A stretch of DNA of 64,000 nt from Vigna angularis. Taxonomy: Eukaryota > Streptophyta > Magnoliopsida > Fabales > Fabaceae. A program made the translations under genes and the position numbers. Below, piece after piece: positions 45,946 through 57,000 of this stretch. The DNA is taken from positions 17,677,501-17,741,500 of the forward strand of contig NC_068975.1 of the NCBI RefSeq assembly GCF_016808095.1. The letters are read 5' to 3'. The notes below the pieces were generated by a model. The model ran no database searches. It saw only the letters and a list, made by a program, of their open reading frames with translations, and was not told where the DNA came from. The stretch's first letter is position 1, and each line of letters starts with the position of its first letter.

Positions 45946-46499
45946 AATAACAACTTACAATACAAAAAGTGCAAAATCGTATTCATACAATTGTAGTCGT
46001 TGTGTGTTTTGATAGATTGAATTGCTTCTTTATAAATTTTAGTATGAAGACTTTGTATCTTTTCGGATAGTTCCTCTAAGAAAAACGTTTTGATATGTTT
46101 TCTTAACATGCCATCTAAGAAAAACAGTTTCTCTAATTCTATGAATTTGTTTAGAATACAATTTTCTTTAATATCATTCAAGAAACTAAGATTGCATACT
46201 TTTCTTAAATGTGAAATAGATACACCATAACAAAAAGATTATAAATGTAAGATATAGAAGGGGAATGCTTTTTTTTCGTCTTTAATGAACTTAACTTTAT
46301 CTCATTCGTCAACTCTATATGGTAATAACTTTTCTATCAAGTATAAACTTCATTATAAGTTATAAAGCTTCTAGATAAATCTAGATTGTATTTTATCATT
46401 TTTTTTTACTTAAACTTCGGAAGTTAGTCTTTGCCTTTTCTAAATTAGAAAAAAGAGAAGATAAGTTTTTGTCTTTGTTTAAAGAGTATCAAGGTACCA
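45946..46499. other. Spacer, no gene recognised
   Basis: The minus-strand frame 45933-46181 (82 codons, with ELEKLFFLDGMLRKHIKTFF) has no family I recognise. The rest is AT-rich. Remnants of the CACTA transposase may begin near 46430. Confidence 0.4.
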
Positions 46500-47035
46500 C
46501 AAGGATACTCTTCAAATATCAAGAGTTTAGTGTTAGTGCAGGACTTAAAGCTTGTTGGACTTAAGTCTCACGATTGCCACGTCTTAATGCAACAATTATT
46601 ACCGGTGGTAATTCGTGGAATTTTGCACAAAAAAGTTAGGTTGACCATAACTCGATTGTGCTCATTTTTCTCGTCAATTTGTACTAAAGTCATCGATCCT
46701 ACAAAGTTAGATGAACTTCAAAGAAACATTATCATCATCTTGTGTCAGCTAGAAATTTTTTTCCCTCTATCCTTTTTTGACATCATGGTGCATTTACTTG
46801 TTCATTTGGTCAGAGAAATAAAGTTGTGTGGACTAGTATACTTAAGATGGATGTATCCTATTGAGCATTATATGAAGATCTTGAAAGGGTACGTCAAAAA
46901 TCAATAGCGTCCAGAAGGTTCAATGATTGAAAGATATATTGCTAAAGAAAGTATTGAGTTTTGCTCTGATTATATGACTAAAGCAAATCTGATAGGAGTC
47001 CCTCGTGCATCATGGTTTCCTCCTTGAGTTGGCCT
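46500..47035 (+). pseudogene. CACTA (En/Spm) transposon DUF4218 remnant
   Basis: The frame 46530-46907 contains GLKSHDCHVLMQQLLPV, IRGILHKKVRLTITRLCSFF, KVIDPTKLDELQ, CQLEIFFPLSFFDIMVHLLVHLV and YLRWMYPIEHYMKILKGYVKN. This is the DUF4218 domain that follows the TNP2-type transposase in plant CACTA elements. After a stop (TAG at 46905-46907), family-like text continues: RPEGSMIERYIAKESIEFCSDYMTKAN to about 47010. The TNP2 catalytic part upstream and the element ends are missing. The domain is a structural part of the transposase polyprotein, and no activity can remain. Confidence 0.85.
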
Positions 47036-47235
47036 AACCTCTCTTGGAGCCACCAAACACTACATCACCACCATATCTCCTGGAGGTCATGAGCTTATAC
47101 ACCATCCACACCTTAGCTCATCATCCTTAGACCATTTATCACCACATTTCTGCACCATTCATCCAAGGAAACACCCGTCCATGCACACATCTCCTAACTT
47201 TGGCCCAACCTAGCCAAGGAGGTTGCCATCAAAAA
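47036..47235. other. Spacer between the DUF4218 remnant and the duplication
   Basis: CCA/CAT-rich sequence (CACCATCCACACC, CACCATTCATCC) with no open frame and no known element ends. Confidence 0.4.
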
Positions 47236-47748
47236 AGCATTTCTAGTTTACATGATTCAATAATTGATCTTGAATATTTCTACAATAATATTAGGCAAGT
47301 CACTCACATAGTTTCCTATCTAAAGTCAGAACCTCATTTTTATTGAACTTTTCTTTTAAAGAGGGGAAAAAGAAAAACTCTCATTTTTAGATAAAAACTT
47401 GAAATTCATTGAAGTAATCGGTTTTTCTATCAATAATTCTTTGAATGATAAATCACTATGGGTGATGGAGATATTCGATTTAAATAATGAAAAATCTGAT
47501 ATTTTTAAACTATATCTAAAATGACCGAAAAAATGAACACAACACTGGATATAATTTGATCACTTTTAACAAATTCAAAATCTTTATAAACAAAAACCAA
47601 TAATTAGTCCCCATCCATGGGTTGAGTGGAATCCTATACATAAATCAGTTAATAAAAGAACAAAAAATGTTTCTATTGTGTCATTTAAATTATATATAAA
47701 TTTTCGAACCAAAATGTTAATAAGAACAAGTTCTTTATTACCAACTAA
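47236..47748. repeat. Direct duplication, copy 2 (empty sites)
   Basis: Aligns with copy 1 at 43066-45945. It reads GCATTTCTAGTTTACATG where copy 1 has the MULE, and TGAATGATAAATCACTA where copy 1 has the hAT MITE, so each target appears once and uninterrupted. Spacing between the copies is about 1.5-2 kb, with the DUF4218 remnant between them. Confidence 0.8.
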
Positions 47749-48230
47749 CCATTTGTCGTTCATTATAGATTCTATTGGCAATTAATAATAATCATTCCTG
47801 AAGATTCTCTAGTTGTCTGGTTTTGTTCTTTTCATAAAAAACACAACTAAGAAACTAAAGAATTTACTACAATTTAGTAATATATCATCACTGAAATAAG
47901 TCATTATGTATTTGATAATCCAAAACAATTGACAATACAACATATAGAATATTAGTACAATCATTCCTAAGGAAACAACCATAATAATATAATATGTTCA
48001 AGGAGGTATACTTGTACAAAAGAGTTTTTCCCTACCATACATAACGAAAGGAAAATACTATCTAATAAGTGTGAAAAATACTTGCTTTCATACTTATAAA
48101 TGAGCTCAAAGTTGTAATTATTCATGTGTTTCCTGATTGAAAAGTTGTAATAGGAAGTAGAAACATGTGTAAACAATTGCACAAGAAATTCTACATTGTT
48201 GGGAGTGTTGACAACCCTGTCTTGCTAAGT
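47749..48230. other. AT-rich spacer, no gene recognised
   Basis: No domain in any frame. The last ~35 bases (GTTGGGAGTGTTGACAACCC) may be the start of an older LTR continuing at 54427, now split by the TR-GAG element. Confidence 0.35.
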
Positions 48231-48235
48231 GCACA

Positions 48236-48987
48236 TGATGGCAACCCCTTTAGGGACTTCCCATCCAAAGAAGTATCAACTAAAACTAAGACTAAAGAAA
48301 GGAAAGTAGAATAAAGATTGCTAAAGCTCTTTCCTTGTCTAAGTCTTAGATAGGTTCTCTTTAACTAAATCCATTTACCTTGTTTTGTAGGACAATAATA
48401 AAGGTTGGAAGGATCCTAGGAAGTTGTCAAGCAAGAGGGAATAACGGAAGCCAAGAAGGGTGCAATTGCCGAATGAAAAAGCTGCATAAAGAGTTACATT
48501 TGTCAAACAGCACGCACCCCGGGCGGACCAGCGTTTCTGCATCAGCCGTTTCACATTATGCACGTGTTAAATGTTTTGCTTGTGAAACATACAACTCATG
48601 TCGGCCAGATACATTAGCACATGTCATTTGTGAATTGAGTAGCTTCCTTTGCATGATTCACAACTCATCTTCATCTATAAAAGAGAGCTTGATCCTTTGT
48701 AAAGAATAACTTGAATTGATATAGTGTTATGCCGTTGAATTGCAACCAGCCACTACTTCTTCGAGTTCAAATACTTAGAGCTGCTTTGTCTTGTCTTCCT
48801 CTAGCTCCCTTCCCTGCTGGAAGGCCATCTGAGCTAGAAACTCACCACACACACTCATCCAAACCACTGCCGAGCATTTCTTCGAACACCTTCCCTGCAC
48901 CGCCAACTTCAACCGTGATTTCATTTTCGCTGCTTCATTCTGTCCCAAGAGCCGTCTAATTCTTGAAGATTGAGGCCGCTTCCATCA
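48236..48987 (+). repeat. 5' LTR of the TR-GAG element
   Basis: Starts TGATGGCAACCCC and ends GCTTCCATCA, 752 bp. The small frames inside (48380-48709, 48729-48959) recur as LTR sequence at the other end and are not genes. The sequence after it, TTTGGCATCCAGAGCC, is the candidate primer site, but I could not match it to a tRNA. Confidence 0.88.
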
Positions 48988-51625
48988 TTTGGCATCCAGA
49001 GCCAGTCGTCCACGCAGTGCTTCAAGAGCTAAGTCACGTTTTCACTTAGTTTTTTCCTTCCGTCATGTGTTGTTCGTATGTGTTTACTGTTTGATCAATT
49101 TTTGATTTCTGTTTGGTTCGATTTTGTAATTCTGTGCACATTTGAATTCGTTCAAGTATTTCGTCAATCATTTTAATCGGTGCATCTTCTTTAATTTTCA
49201 TTTCAATTCAGCTTAATCATCATTCCAGTTATGTCACGGTGTTGTGCAAATGTTTTTGCAGTTTTACCTCTGTCATAGTGTTTGATTCTGTTTAGTTGCA
49301 ATTTTTTTTTCTCGTTTAATTTGAGTCCAGTGCAGTGATAGCAATCCATGGATCATATAAAGGAAAGATACATTGTCTAGCTTTGATCACATGAGCTAAA
49401 GCATTGACAAAAAGTTCATCCTGTTTTAAAATTTTGCATAAAACGTGATTTCTAGATTCATTTGGTATAATCTGATTTCGTCCAGATTTCTTGTTGTTTC
49501 AAGATTTGTGCACGTTTGTCTACTGATTTCAACTGTGTTTAAAGTAATTGCAACTCATATTCATCACAGAAACGCAACATGAGTAGTTGAGTTCATCCAA
49601 CTCTGATTTCAAATTCTGTGTCAAAAATCACTTCTGGTTTGATCATGTGCACACTGTATCTGTCCAGATTTATTGATCCTAATGCTTGAAACAAGTTTAT
49701 TTGATGCATTTATACATGTTTCAAGTGCTAGAAATCTGTTTTCACCACTGAATTTCAAAAATAGTAGTTGAGTTGATGAAAAATCTGTTTTCCCGAAACT
49801 GTCACAGTTTTTCCAAGTTTTTTGCACCGTGCTTGAATCCTTGATTTGTCTTAGGCCATTTAACATCCGCTAGCTCACATTTTCAAGCTAGATCTAGTTG
49901 CTTAGGACCTTTCTTGCATGTTTGTTGATCCATCCAGCTTTGACTCTGTTACATTTTTAATTTCTAGTGTAGTTTTGTCCAATTTTCTGCATATTTTGAT
50001 AACTATTAGAGTGATTTTGAGAATCTGTGTGCTTCTGTGGTGTTGGAATGTTTATTCAAGTATAATTGACCATTTCCAACTTATTGTTACTATTCATATG
50101 GTCATTCTTAAGCCTTTCTAAAAAAAGACCATCCAAACCATCACATTTTTGTTAAATTTGGAAGTCAACCAGTGAAATTCTGAACTGGACTTTGTCTTGG
50201 CTGTTTCATTGTTTGTACACATTCCATTTAATGATATAGACCTGTTTGAAGTGTCATCTGAACATTTGAATCACTGCCAATCATTTTGATCACTGCTGTT
50301 CCAATTTTCCAGCCATATTTTTTCAAGTGTAGTTACATTTCTTTGCTCTTTGCACATTTTCACAATTCGATTTTCAATTTGGATTGGCAAGAGCTGGGGA
50401 TTCTGTTTCCGTATACGTTTTAAAGCTTATACAAGTGAAAACAAATCATAAAAATCACATAAACCCCTGCAATCCAGTTTTGAAGAATCAAAAACCAGAA
50501 AATACCAAAATCTGCATCTCTTTGTGGCATTTCATCAAACAGTTTTGTATTTCCATCAAACAGTTTCATTGCACACGATTTCTTCCCTATTTTTGAGTTT
50601 TCTTGCTTGTGTGATCTGCTCTAGACCCTCTCTTAGGTTCCTTTTGCGTGCCACCTCTTTTTCCAGCCCAAAAATTCATTAGTGTTCAATTTCATTTGGC
50701 TTTCCAGTGTGCTGTCAAGTTGGTTTGCAATCTAAAATATGGTGCAGTAACGTGTTGTGATGCTCACTGTTTTCTTTTGATACTTTGTATGGATGTGTAA
50801 CGTTGTGGTGAAGTTTTGAAAAGTCCATATTGCTTGTTCCAAAAGGGTAGCATATTAGGGAGTGGAAGACTTGTTAAATTCGCTACAAGTTTGGACTCCA
50901 AGTGCACTTCCTTCTTGCTATTCCAGCATCATTTCAGCAGCTAACACATCACTTTTGGGAACTACACCAATCACAAACAACAATTTTCAATTGGCTTTGC
51001 TACTTTTGTAAACATTCTACTTGTAATTTTGGCTTGGTATCACGGAACCTTTGTAGTTTCATTCAATTTTGTTTCTCATTTCCAACTTAAAGTGACTTGG
51101 GAAAATGCTTTTCAAGCAATTCCAAGAGCACCATTGAACATTGTAATAGTTTAGTCTACGTTTCTTAGTGTGAAAGTGTGTCAAGGGGTTCTAAGTGTCA
51201 CTTTCACTTTCACTTAGGGACGTGTCTCATTTGTTTCATTTCCATTTGCTTTACTTTACACTGCTTGTTGACTTTTATGTTTTAAGTCTCTGTGGTACTT
51301 AGGAGCGCGTTTCATATAGATAAACCTTCATTTGGTTTCTAGGTGCATTTCATTCTTGCATTTCAAAAGCTTTTGAAAGATTTCTACCTAGAAACTGGGT
51401 AAGAAATGATCGGAGAACCTCTGGCTCAGGAAGGAAAAGGTTCTTAAGCTTGTCCATTGTGACTCACCTCTGCTTCTTGGGAGCTATTCGATTTCTTTTA
51501 ACTCTAGAATCTTTCTAGAAATCTTTTCACCAAAAATCAAAACAAAGTTTTTCAAAAGTTTTTGACTCTAGACTTGTGCAAGCCTTTCAAAACTCTTGTG
51601 AAAACTTTTTCTCTACTTCACAAGT
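48988..51625 (+). other. Long non-coding leader of the TR-GAG element
   Basis: T-rich sequence with many TTTTCA, TTGCA and CAGTTTTG words and no long frame. It lies between the 5' LTR and the gag ATG, as in large gypsy elements, where such leaders hold packaging and translation-control signals. No specific signal was identified here. Confidence 0.55.
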
Positions 51626-53512
51626 ATGAGTCACTCTAGTGTACAAGGTACCATTCACAATGATCAGGAGAACATACAATTGAGAGAGGAACTTAGTAGA
51701 ACTCAGGCTCAACTTAACAGGACTGAATCTAAGCTTAATCGAAGTCGAGCTGAGTTCAATGAACTCCGACAGATGGTTACTAACCTCACTCTCAATCAAA
51801 GAGGTCAAAACCATGATGACCACTCCCATAGGCAAAACCATGATCATGGTGAACCTTCCCATCATAGTGATCAACATAGTATTCATCCTTATGATCACTA
51901 TCAGCGTCCATCTAGGAGACACCACAATCCTAGAGACCATCATGTGGAACCAAAGCTTGACCTTCCTCCCTTCTATAGGAGAGACAATGTAGAGGAATAC
52001 TTTGAGTGGGAAATGAAGGTTGAACAAATTTTTGAGTGTTACCCCATAGATGATAGGAGGAGAGTGACCCTGGCCACCTTGATCTTTCAAGGTGTAGCTC
52101 TCTATTGGTGGACCTCTATCATTAGAGATCAAAAGATGTGTGGCGACTACACAATACAATACTGGAATGAGTTAAAGGCAGCCTATACAAGGGAGGTCAT
52201 GGACAAGCTCCATCGACTCCAACAAAGAAACATGAGTGTCGAGGAATATCGACATAAATTGGAATTACTCATGTTAAGAGCTGGAATCAAAGAAGAAGAG
52301 AGATTCACCATAGCTAGGTTCCAAAGCGGCCTTAACTATGAGATCAAAGATAAGGTAGAGCTTTTACCTTATTTAGATCTCAATGATTTTGTTCAGCTAT
52401 GTGTGTGAGTGGAAGAGCAAATTAGACGAAAAGCTTCCACTAGAAGGACTTCCCCTACCACCTCCACGTATAGGAAAGATCCTAAGAGGGAGTGTAGTCC
52501 AGCGAGGTATTCAGAATCTCGTGACAAAGAAAAAGAAAAAGAGAAAGAGAGAGTGAGAGGAAAAGAAAAAGAAAAAGAGCGAGACAAATATACCTCTCAC
52601 AAAGAATCTTCAAAAGAAACAAGGGGTAGAGAGACCAAATGCTTTAAGTGTGGAGAGAGAGGACATTATTCTTCTGAGTGTCCTCATAAAAGGTCTACTT
52701 ATCTCTTAGACCATCAAAGTGAAAATGAAGATTCTTCTAGTGACTCAGATACTTTTGTATCTGAGGAAGAAGCCTTACCTAGTGAAGGTCAGTTATTATT
52801 GGTAAGACGCCTTCTTGGAAGTCAATCCAAAGAACTTGAACAATCACAAAGGGAAAACCTATTCAGAACAAGATGCAAAATCTTTGAAAACACTTGTTCA
52901 TTAATTGTGGATAGTGGTTCCTCTTACAATTGTTGTAGTTCTATAGTGGTGAACAAATTGGCCTTACCTACTATTCCTCATCCCAAGCCTTATAAGCTTA
53001 AGTGGATAACAGAGGATGAAGAAATAGTAGTCAACACCCAGGTAACAATACCAATATCCATTGGAAATTATGAAGAAAACGTTTTATGTGATGTTGTTCC
53101 AATGGATGCTAGGCATGTATCACTTGGTAGGCCATGACAATATGATCATAACTCCACTCATGATGGCTATACCAACAAAATAACTTTCCTCCATAAAGGA
53201 AATAAAATCACATTGATTCCTCTTACACTTGAACAAGTGAAAGAGGATGAAATAAAAATAAAAATAAAAATTGAAAAAGAAAGAAACGAAGAAAATAGGT
53301 TGGAAAAGCAACCTTCTCAAGAAAAGAAGACGGAGACAAAGGTATGCATGTTGTTAACTTCTTCATTCACAGGTAAATACCTTAACTCTTCTTCTAAAAA
53401 ACATCACTTTGTTTTTACATTTCAACAGGGGGAATGTTCCAAACAAAGTGAAGCAAAAAATAAATTAAAGGCCAATACTTCTTCTAATAAAATTTTTGTC
53501 CAACGACCTTGA
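51626..53512 (+). pseudogene. Gag-protease of the TR-GAG element (two internal stops)
   Basis: The ATG at 51626 starts MSHSSVQGTIHNDQEN, then a predicted coiled coil (LREELSRTQAQLNRTESKLNRS), a His/Asp-rich stretch, and the gag core LPPFYRRDNVEEYFEWEMKV, VTLATLIFQGVALYWWTS and MSVEEYRHKLELLML. TGA at 52406-52408 interrupts it (V*VEEQ). The frame continues with a Lys/Glu repeat, zinc knuckle CFKCGERGHYSSEC (CX2CX4HX4C), and aspartic protease LIVDSGSSYNCCSS (about 52905-52945). A second TGA at 53135-53137 follows LGRP, where the family has tryptophan. It then runs open to 53512. Both stops fit single C-to-T type changes, so the frame was intact until recently. It forms capsid-like particles in active elements. 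Confidence 0.85.
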
Positions 53513-53656
53513 TTTTATCTTCTTATCTTTACATACATCCTTTTACTCATACTAATTGTTGTTATTTTTTGTAGATATATTTTCGACCCAGGTAGAAAAT
53601 AAAAACCATAGTTGTGGTTCTTTCTTTCTTCTCGATTTGAGGACAAATCGTTTTTA

Positions 53657-53669
53657 CAGAGGGAGGGAA
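53657..53669 (+). other. Polypurine tract of the TR-GAG element
   Basis: CAGAGGGAGGGAA directly before the right LTR; it confirms the plus orientation. Confidence 0.85.
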
Positions 53670-54421
53670 TGATGGCAACCCCTTTAAGGACTTTCCATCC
53701 AAAGAAGTATCAACTAAAACTAAGACTAAAGAAAGGGAAGTAGAATAAAGATTGCTAAAGCTCTTTCCTTATCTAAGTCTTATATAGATTGTCTTTAACT
53801 AAATCCATTTACCTTGTTTTGTAGGGCAACAATAAAGGTTGGAAGGATCCTAGGAAGTTGCCAAGCAAGGGGGAACAAAGGAAGGCCAGAAGGGTGCAAT
53901 TGTTGAATGAAAAAGCTGCATAAAGAGTTACATTTGTCAAACAACACACACCCCAGGCGGACCAGCGTTTCTGCATCAACCGTTTCACATTGTGCACATG
54001 TTAAATGTTTTGCTTGTGAAACATACAACTCACGCCGGCCAGATACATTAGCACATGTCATTTGTGAAATTGAGTAGCTTCCTTTGCACGATTCACAGCT
54101 CATCTTCAGATATAAAACAGAGCTTGATCCTTTGTAAAGAATAACTTGAATTGATATAATGTTCTGTTGTTGAATTGCAACCAGCCACTACTTCTTCGAG
54201 TTCAAATACTTAAAGCTGCTTTAGCTTGTCTTCCTCTAGCTCCCTTCCTATTGGAAGGCCATCTGAGCGAGAAACTCACGACACACACTCATTTAAACCA
54301 CTACCGAGCATTTGTTCGAACACCTTCCCTGCACCGCCAACTTCAATCGTGATTTGATTTCTACTGCTTCATTCTATCTCAAGAGCCATCCAATTCTTCA
54401 AGATTGAGGTTGCTTTCATTA
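53670..54421 (+). repeat. 3' LTR of the TR-GAG element
   Basis: TGATGGCAACCCC...GCTTTCATTA, 752 bp, with CA changed to TA at the last position. Followed by TSD GCACA. Confidence 0.88.
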
Positions 54422-54426
54422 GCACA

Positions 54427-55323
54427 CCATCGGTCGTTCAGCCAAAAGAGGACTTCTCGCTCAATGCACCAGATCTACATGCTAAGCGAATTAAGGCAGT
54501 TGGAGGTGTGTAGTTGAGATTTTCGCAGCGAATTAATTAAATGAAGTTGGTTTTTAAAGTTTAGATAGAAGGAAAGAAGGTATCTTCTAATAAAACACAA
54601 CATGAAAAATATTGGAGAAACATCAGGAGATGATTCAAGGCTTCCAAACATCATTTTCTACAAGGGATTGCTTAAATGAGTATGTTCTAGATGACTATGA
54701 GTGTATAGTTTTACTGTTCATTGGAATTGGTTGTAATGACTCTTCAATAATGTAATTTTCTTGTTCAATATATATCTCTGTTCATGTGCTTTTCTTGACT
54801 TGCTTATGATTATACAGAAGTAGGATTTGATTTAAACGTTCTTTTGTACTAGGAAGTATATTTGAACTTGACATGAGAAAAGCAACCAAAAGTAACGATG
54901 CTAGGAATAGTTTCAGATCTTATGGTCATTGTTAACATCCGATTTTAATGCAAAGTATCTGTTGAATTAATTAAGGAATTAATGATTTAATAGATATCTT
55001 TAGAACTTGCTTTAAGGAATTAAATCAATATATATATTGATGTGAATGCTTGAATATAGAATATATGCTATTCAGATTGTTACTGTAATGTGAGTCATGA
55101 ATCCAATTCCAATGAAACTTTCATTTAAATTTACAATCTTAAATTTTACGTTCGTTATTTTCATGTAGTTTTCCAAATATCAAATCAACTGTTATCATCA
55201 CTAAATTGAACTTGATAAACAACACCGATTAGATAACGTGGTCAAATTCCCTTGGAAAACGATACTTTTACTTATTCACTTTATTACTTGTGATGATTTT
55301 GGTACAATTGCCAAAGGGCTATC
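54427..55323 (+). mobile_element. Probable LTR of another gypsy element
   Basis: It ends GGTACAATTGCCAAAGGGCTATCA after CCCTTGGAAAACGATACTT, a layout like the tails of the LTRs at 21540-21998 (GGAAACGATACTTGGTC...). It lacks coding sequence. The beginning is uncertain; it may continue the sequence left of 48231 (TTGACAACCC...), which would make the TR-GAG element an insertion within it. Confidence 0.4.
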
Positions 55324-55476
55324 ACTATCCTATGACTCAAACTGTTCACTCTACCAGATCTAGAGGTGTATTCACTCTTCCATCATCCCTTGCTCACACC
55401 AATGAGTGATAATCATCTCAAAAGAAGAAAACCAAAAACAACCAAACTAGCGAATAAGAGAGGGTAAGCTAATGAA

Positions 55477-57000
55477 TGTTGTAGAAAAGCTGACAAAATC
55501 AAGAACAAAATTTCCCGAGACGTGTAGATCATTGTCCTTAAGAACTTATCTGCGGTGTATTGCACAAGTCTCCCAAGATACAATAGGAACTTCTTAGAAA
55601 TTTTTGAGGATCTCAGAACTAGCAAGGAACTCTAAAGAGTTTATACCTAAGATATAAGAGTTAGAAATAAGAAAAGAAGAGAACAAATAAATTAATAGGG
55701 AGAACTAGAGATTGGAAGGTGTTTTGTGCTTCTTTTTGGAATGAAGGAGGTGCTCTATTTATAAAGCTAGGGGAGAATGAAAAATGACCTTTTCTAACAT
55801 AAATTAAATGTTGTATTGCACTTATTAACATTAATGAGAATATAAAAACTGTTGGCAAACATTTAAAATTTTTCTTTTGCAATAAATTCTTTTATCTTGG
55901 GTTTCATAAGATCTAATGCATCAGAGTTGGTATAACAAACTATATGAACCAAAGACGCTTGACGTGTGTTAGAGATTTTTCAATCACAATACACCCCTTT
56001 AATCCTTGTCATTATTACTGTGTTGCGCTTATTAGGCCATGCACGTGCCCGGTATTCATGAGTGCTTCAGGGATCATGCCAAGATATCATGCATGCGGCT
56101 CCACTTAACACTCATATAGGCGATTTCATCATGTGTATGCTGCAAATCATACATTATCCATAAGGGATACAAAAATCATTAAAAACTTTGTTTAAGCTAA
56201 ACTTCTTTCACCATATATAATTTTAATGACAACGTTTAACGTCTCATAATGCAGTCTCTAGCACTTTCACACACACCATAGGATTATACATAATTGATTA
56301 AAATCAATTTAGTGCTATCAAAACTAACAAGTGACTTGTTTTTACCCATATGAACCTTATTCATGGGATCTCCAATCACAAAGGTTAGGTTACCATCACT
56401 TGTTTGTTTGCAAGTGGCTTAAGTCTCATTCCCCTTAATATTTCTAATATCATTTGTCTTCTTAGGGGTTTTGTTAGAGGATATGCTGGATTCCGTTATG
56501 ACTTCACATAATCAATGGAAATAGTTCTACTCTTTAGTAGCCGATTCACCAGTGTCTCAGTTGTATATGTTTATTCTTTCCATTGTAATTTTTTTTAGCT
56601 ATAGTTATTGCCGATTGGCAATCACAGTTTATTGACACCGATGGGGTTGGTTTCATTTCTAATGGAATGTTTGCTAAGAATTTTTTTAACCACTCAACCT
56701 AATTAGCATCATAAAGGGTAGTCACAGGTTTGAAATCATAATACCCAAACTTCTTAAGAAGTTTCTCAGTGTATTGTTCTTGGGATAGTAATGTACAATC
56801 CTCATTATGATTCTACCTTCTAAAGTCGCGTTGACTTCACCTAGAAACAACTTATTTCAAAATGAGATTCTAGAAACCTTAGTTTCTAGAAACTATCTGA
56901 TTGTGTGTGTCAATCATTAGCATGTCGTTCATATATAAATATATAACGTCATATTCTCTACTTCCAGATTTAGAGTAATATCATTAGGTGAAAAGCCAAA
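55477..57000 (-). mobile_element. Truncated Tork-type copia element (relative of 34241-39719)
   Basis: The LTR begins (plus strand) at 55477 TGTTGTAGAAAAGCTGAC and matches the intact element to about 55885, where a deletion removes the LTR edge. From about 55900 to 56280 it matches the sequence after the other element's 3' LTR (for example GTTGGTATAACAAACTATATGAACC). Then RNase H remnants (56340-56700) are joined by a deletion to RT remnants (56700-57000). Homology stops at 57000, where the SIRE LTR starts. It is more decayed than the 34-39 kb copy and cannot be its source. Confidence 0.75.

Larger units (their letters stand above)
48231..54426 (+). mobile_element. TR-GAG type LTR retrotransposon (gag-protease only), TSD GCACA
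   Basis: The element 48236-54421 (6186 bp) is flanked by GCACA at 48231-48235 and 54422-54426. The LTRs are 752 bp each (48236-48987, 53670-54421). A polypurine tract GAGGGAGGGAA precedes the right LTR. The interior has a ~2.6-kb non-coding leader, one gag-protease region, and only ~150 bases before the right LTR; no integrase, RT or RNase H trace was seen. It must have used enzymes from a related gypsy element. LTR differences are scattered, so it is not very recent. Confidence 0.88.

Noticed and set aside
45933..46181. Minus-strand frame of 82 codons with an amphipathic stretch.
   Set aside because: No family recognised and no conservation in the second duplication copy beyond 47748. Left as spacer.
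48375..48563. Conserved small frame MHNVKRLMQKRW..., found again at 53809-53997.
   Set aside because: Conservation comes from the two LTRs being copies of one another; the frame differs between them at many residues and has no domain. Promoter-side LTR sequence is the simpler reading.
51587..52159. Minus-strand frame of 190 codons.
   Set aside because: Antisense shadow of the TR-GAG gag core; hydrophobic by complementarity, with no family match.
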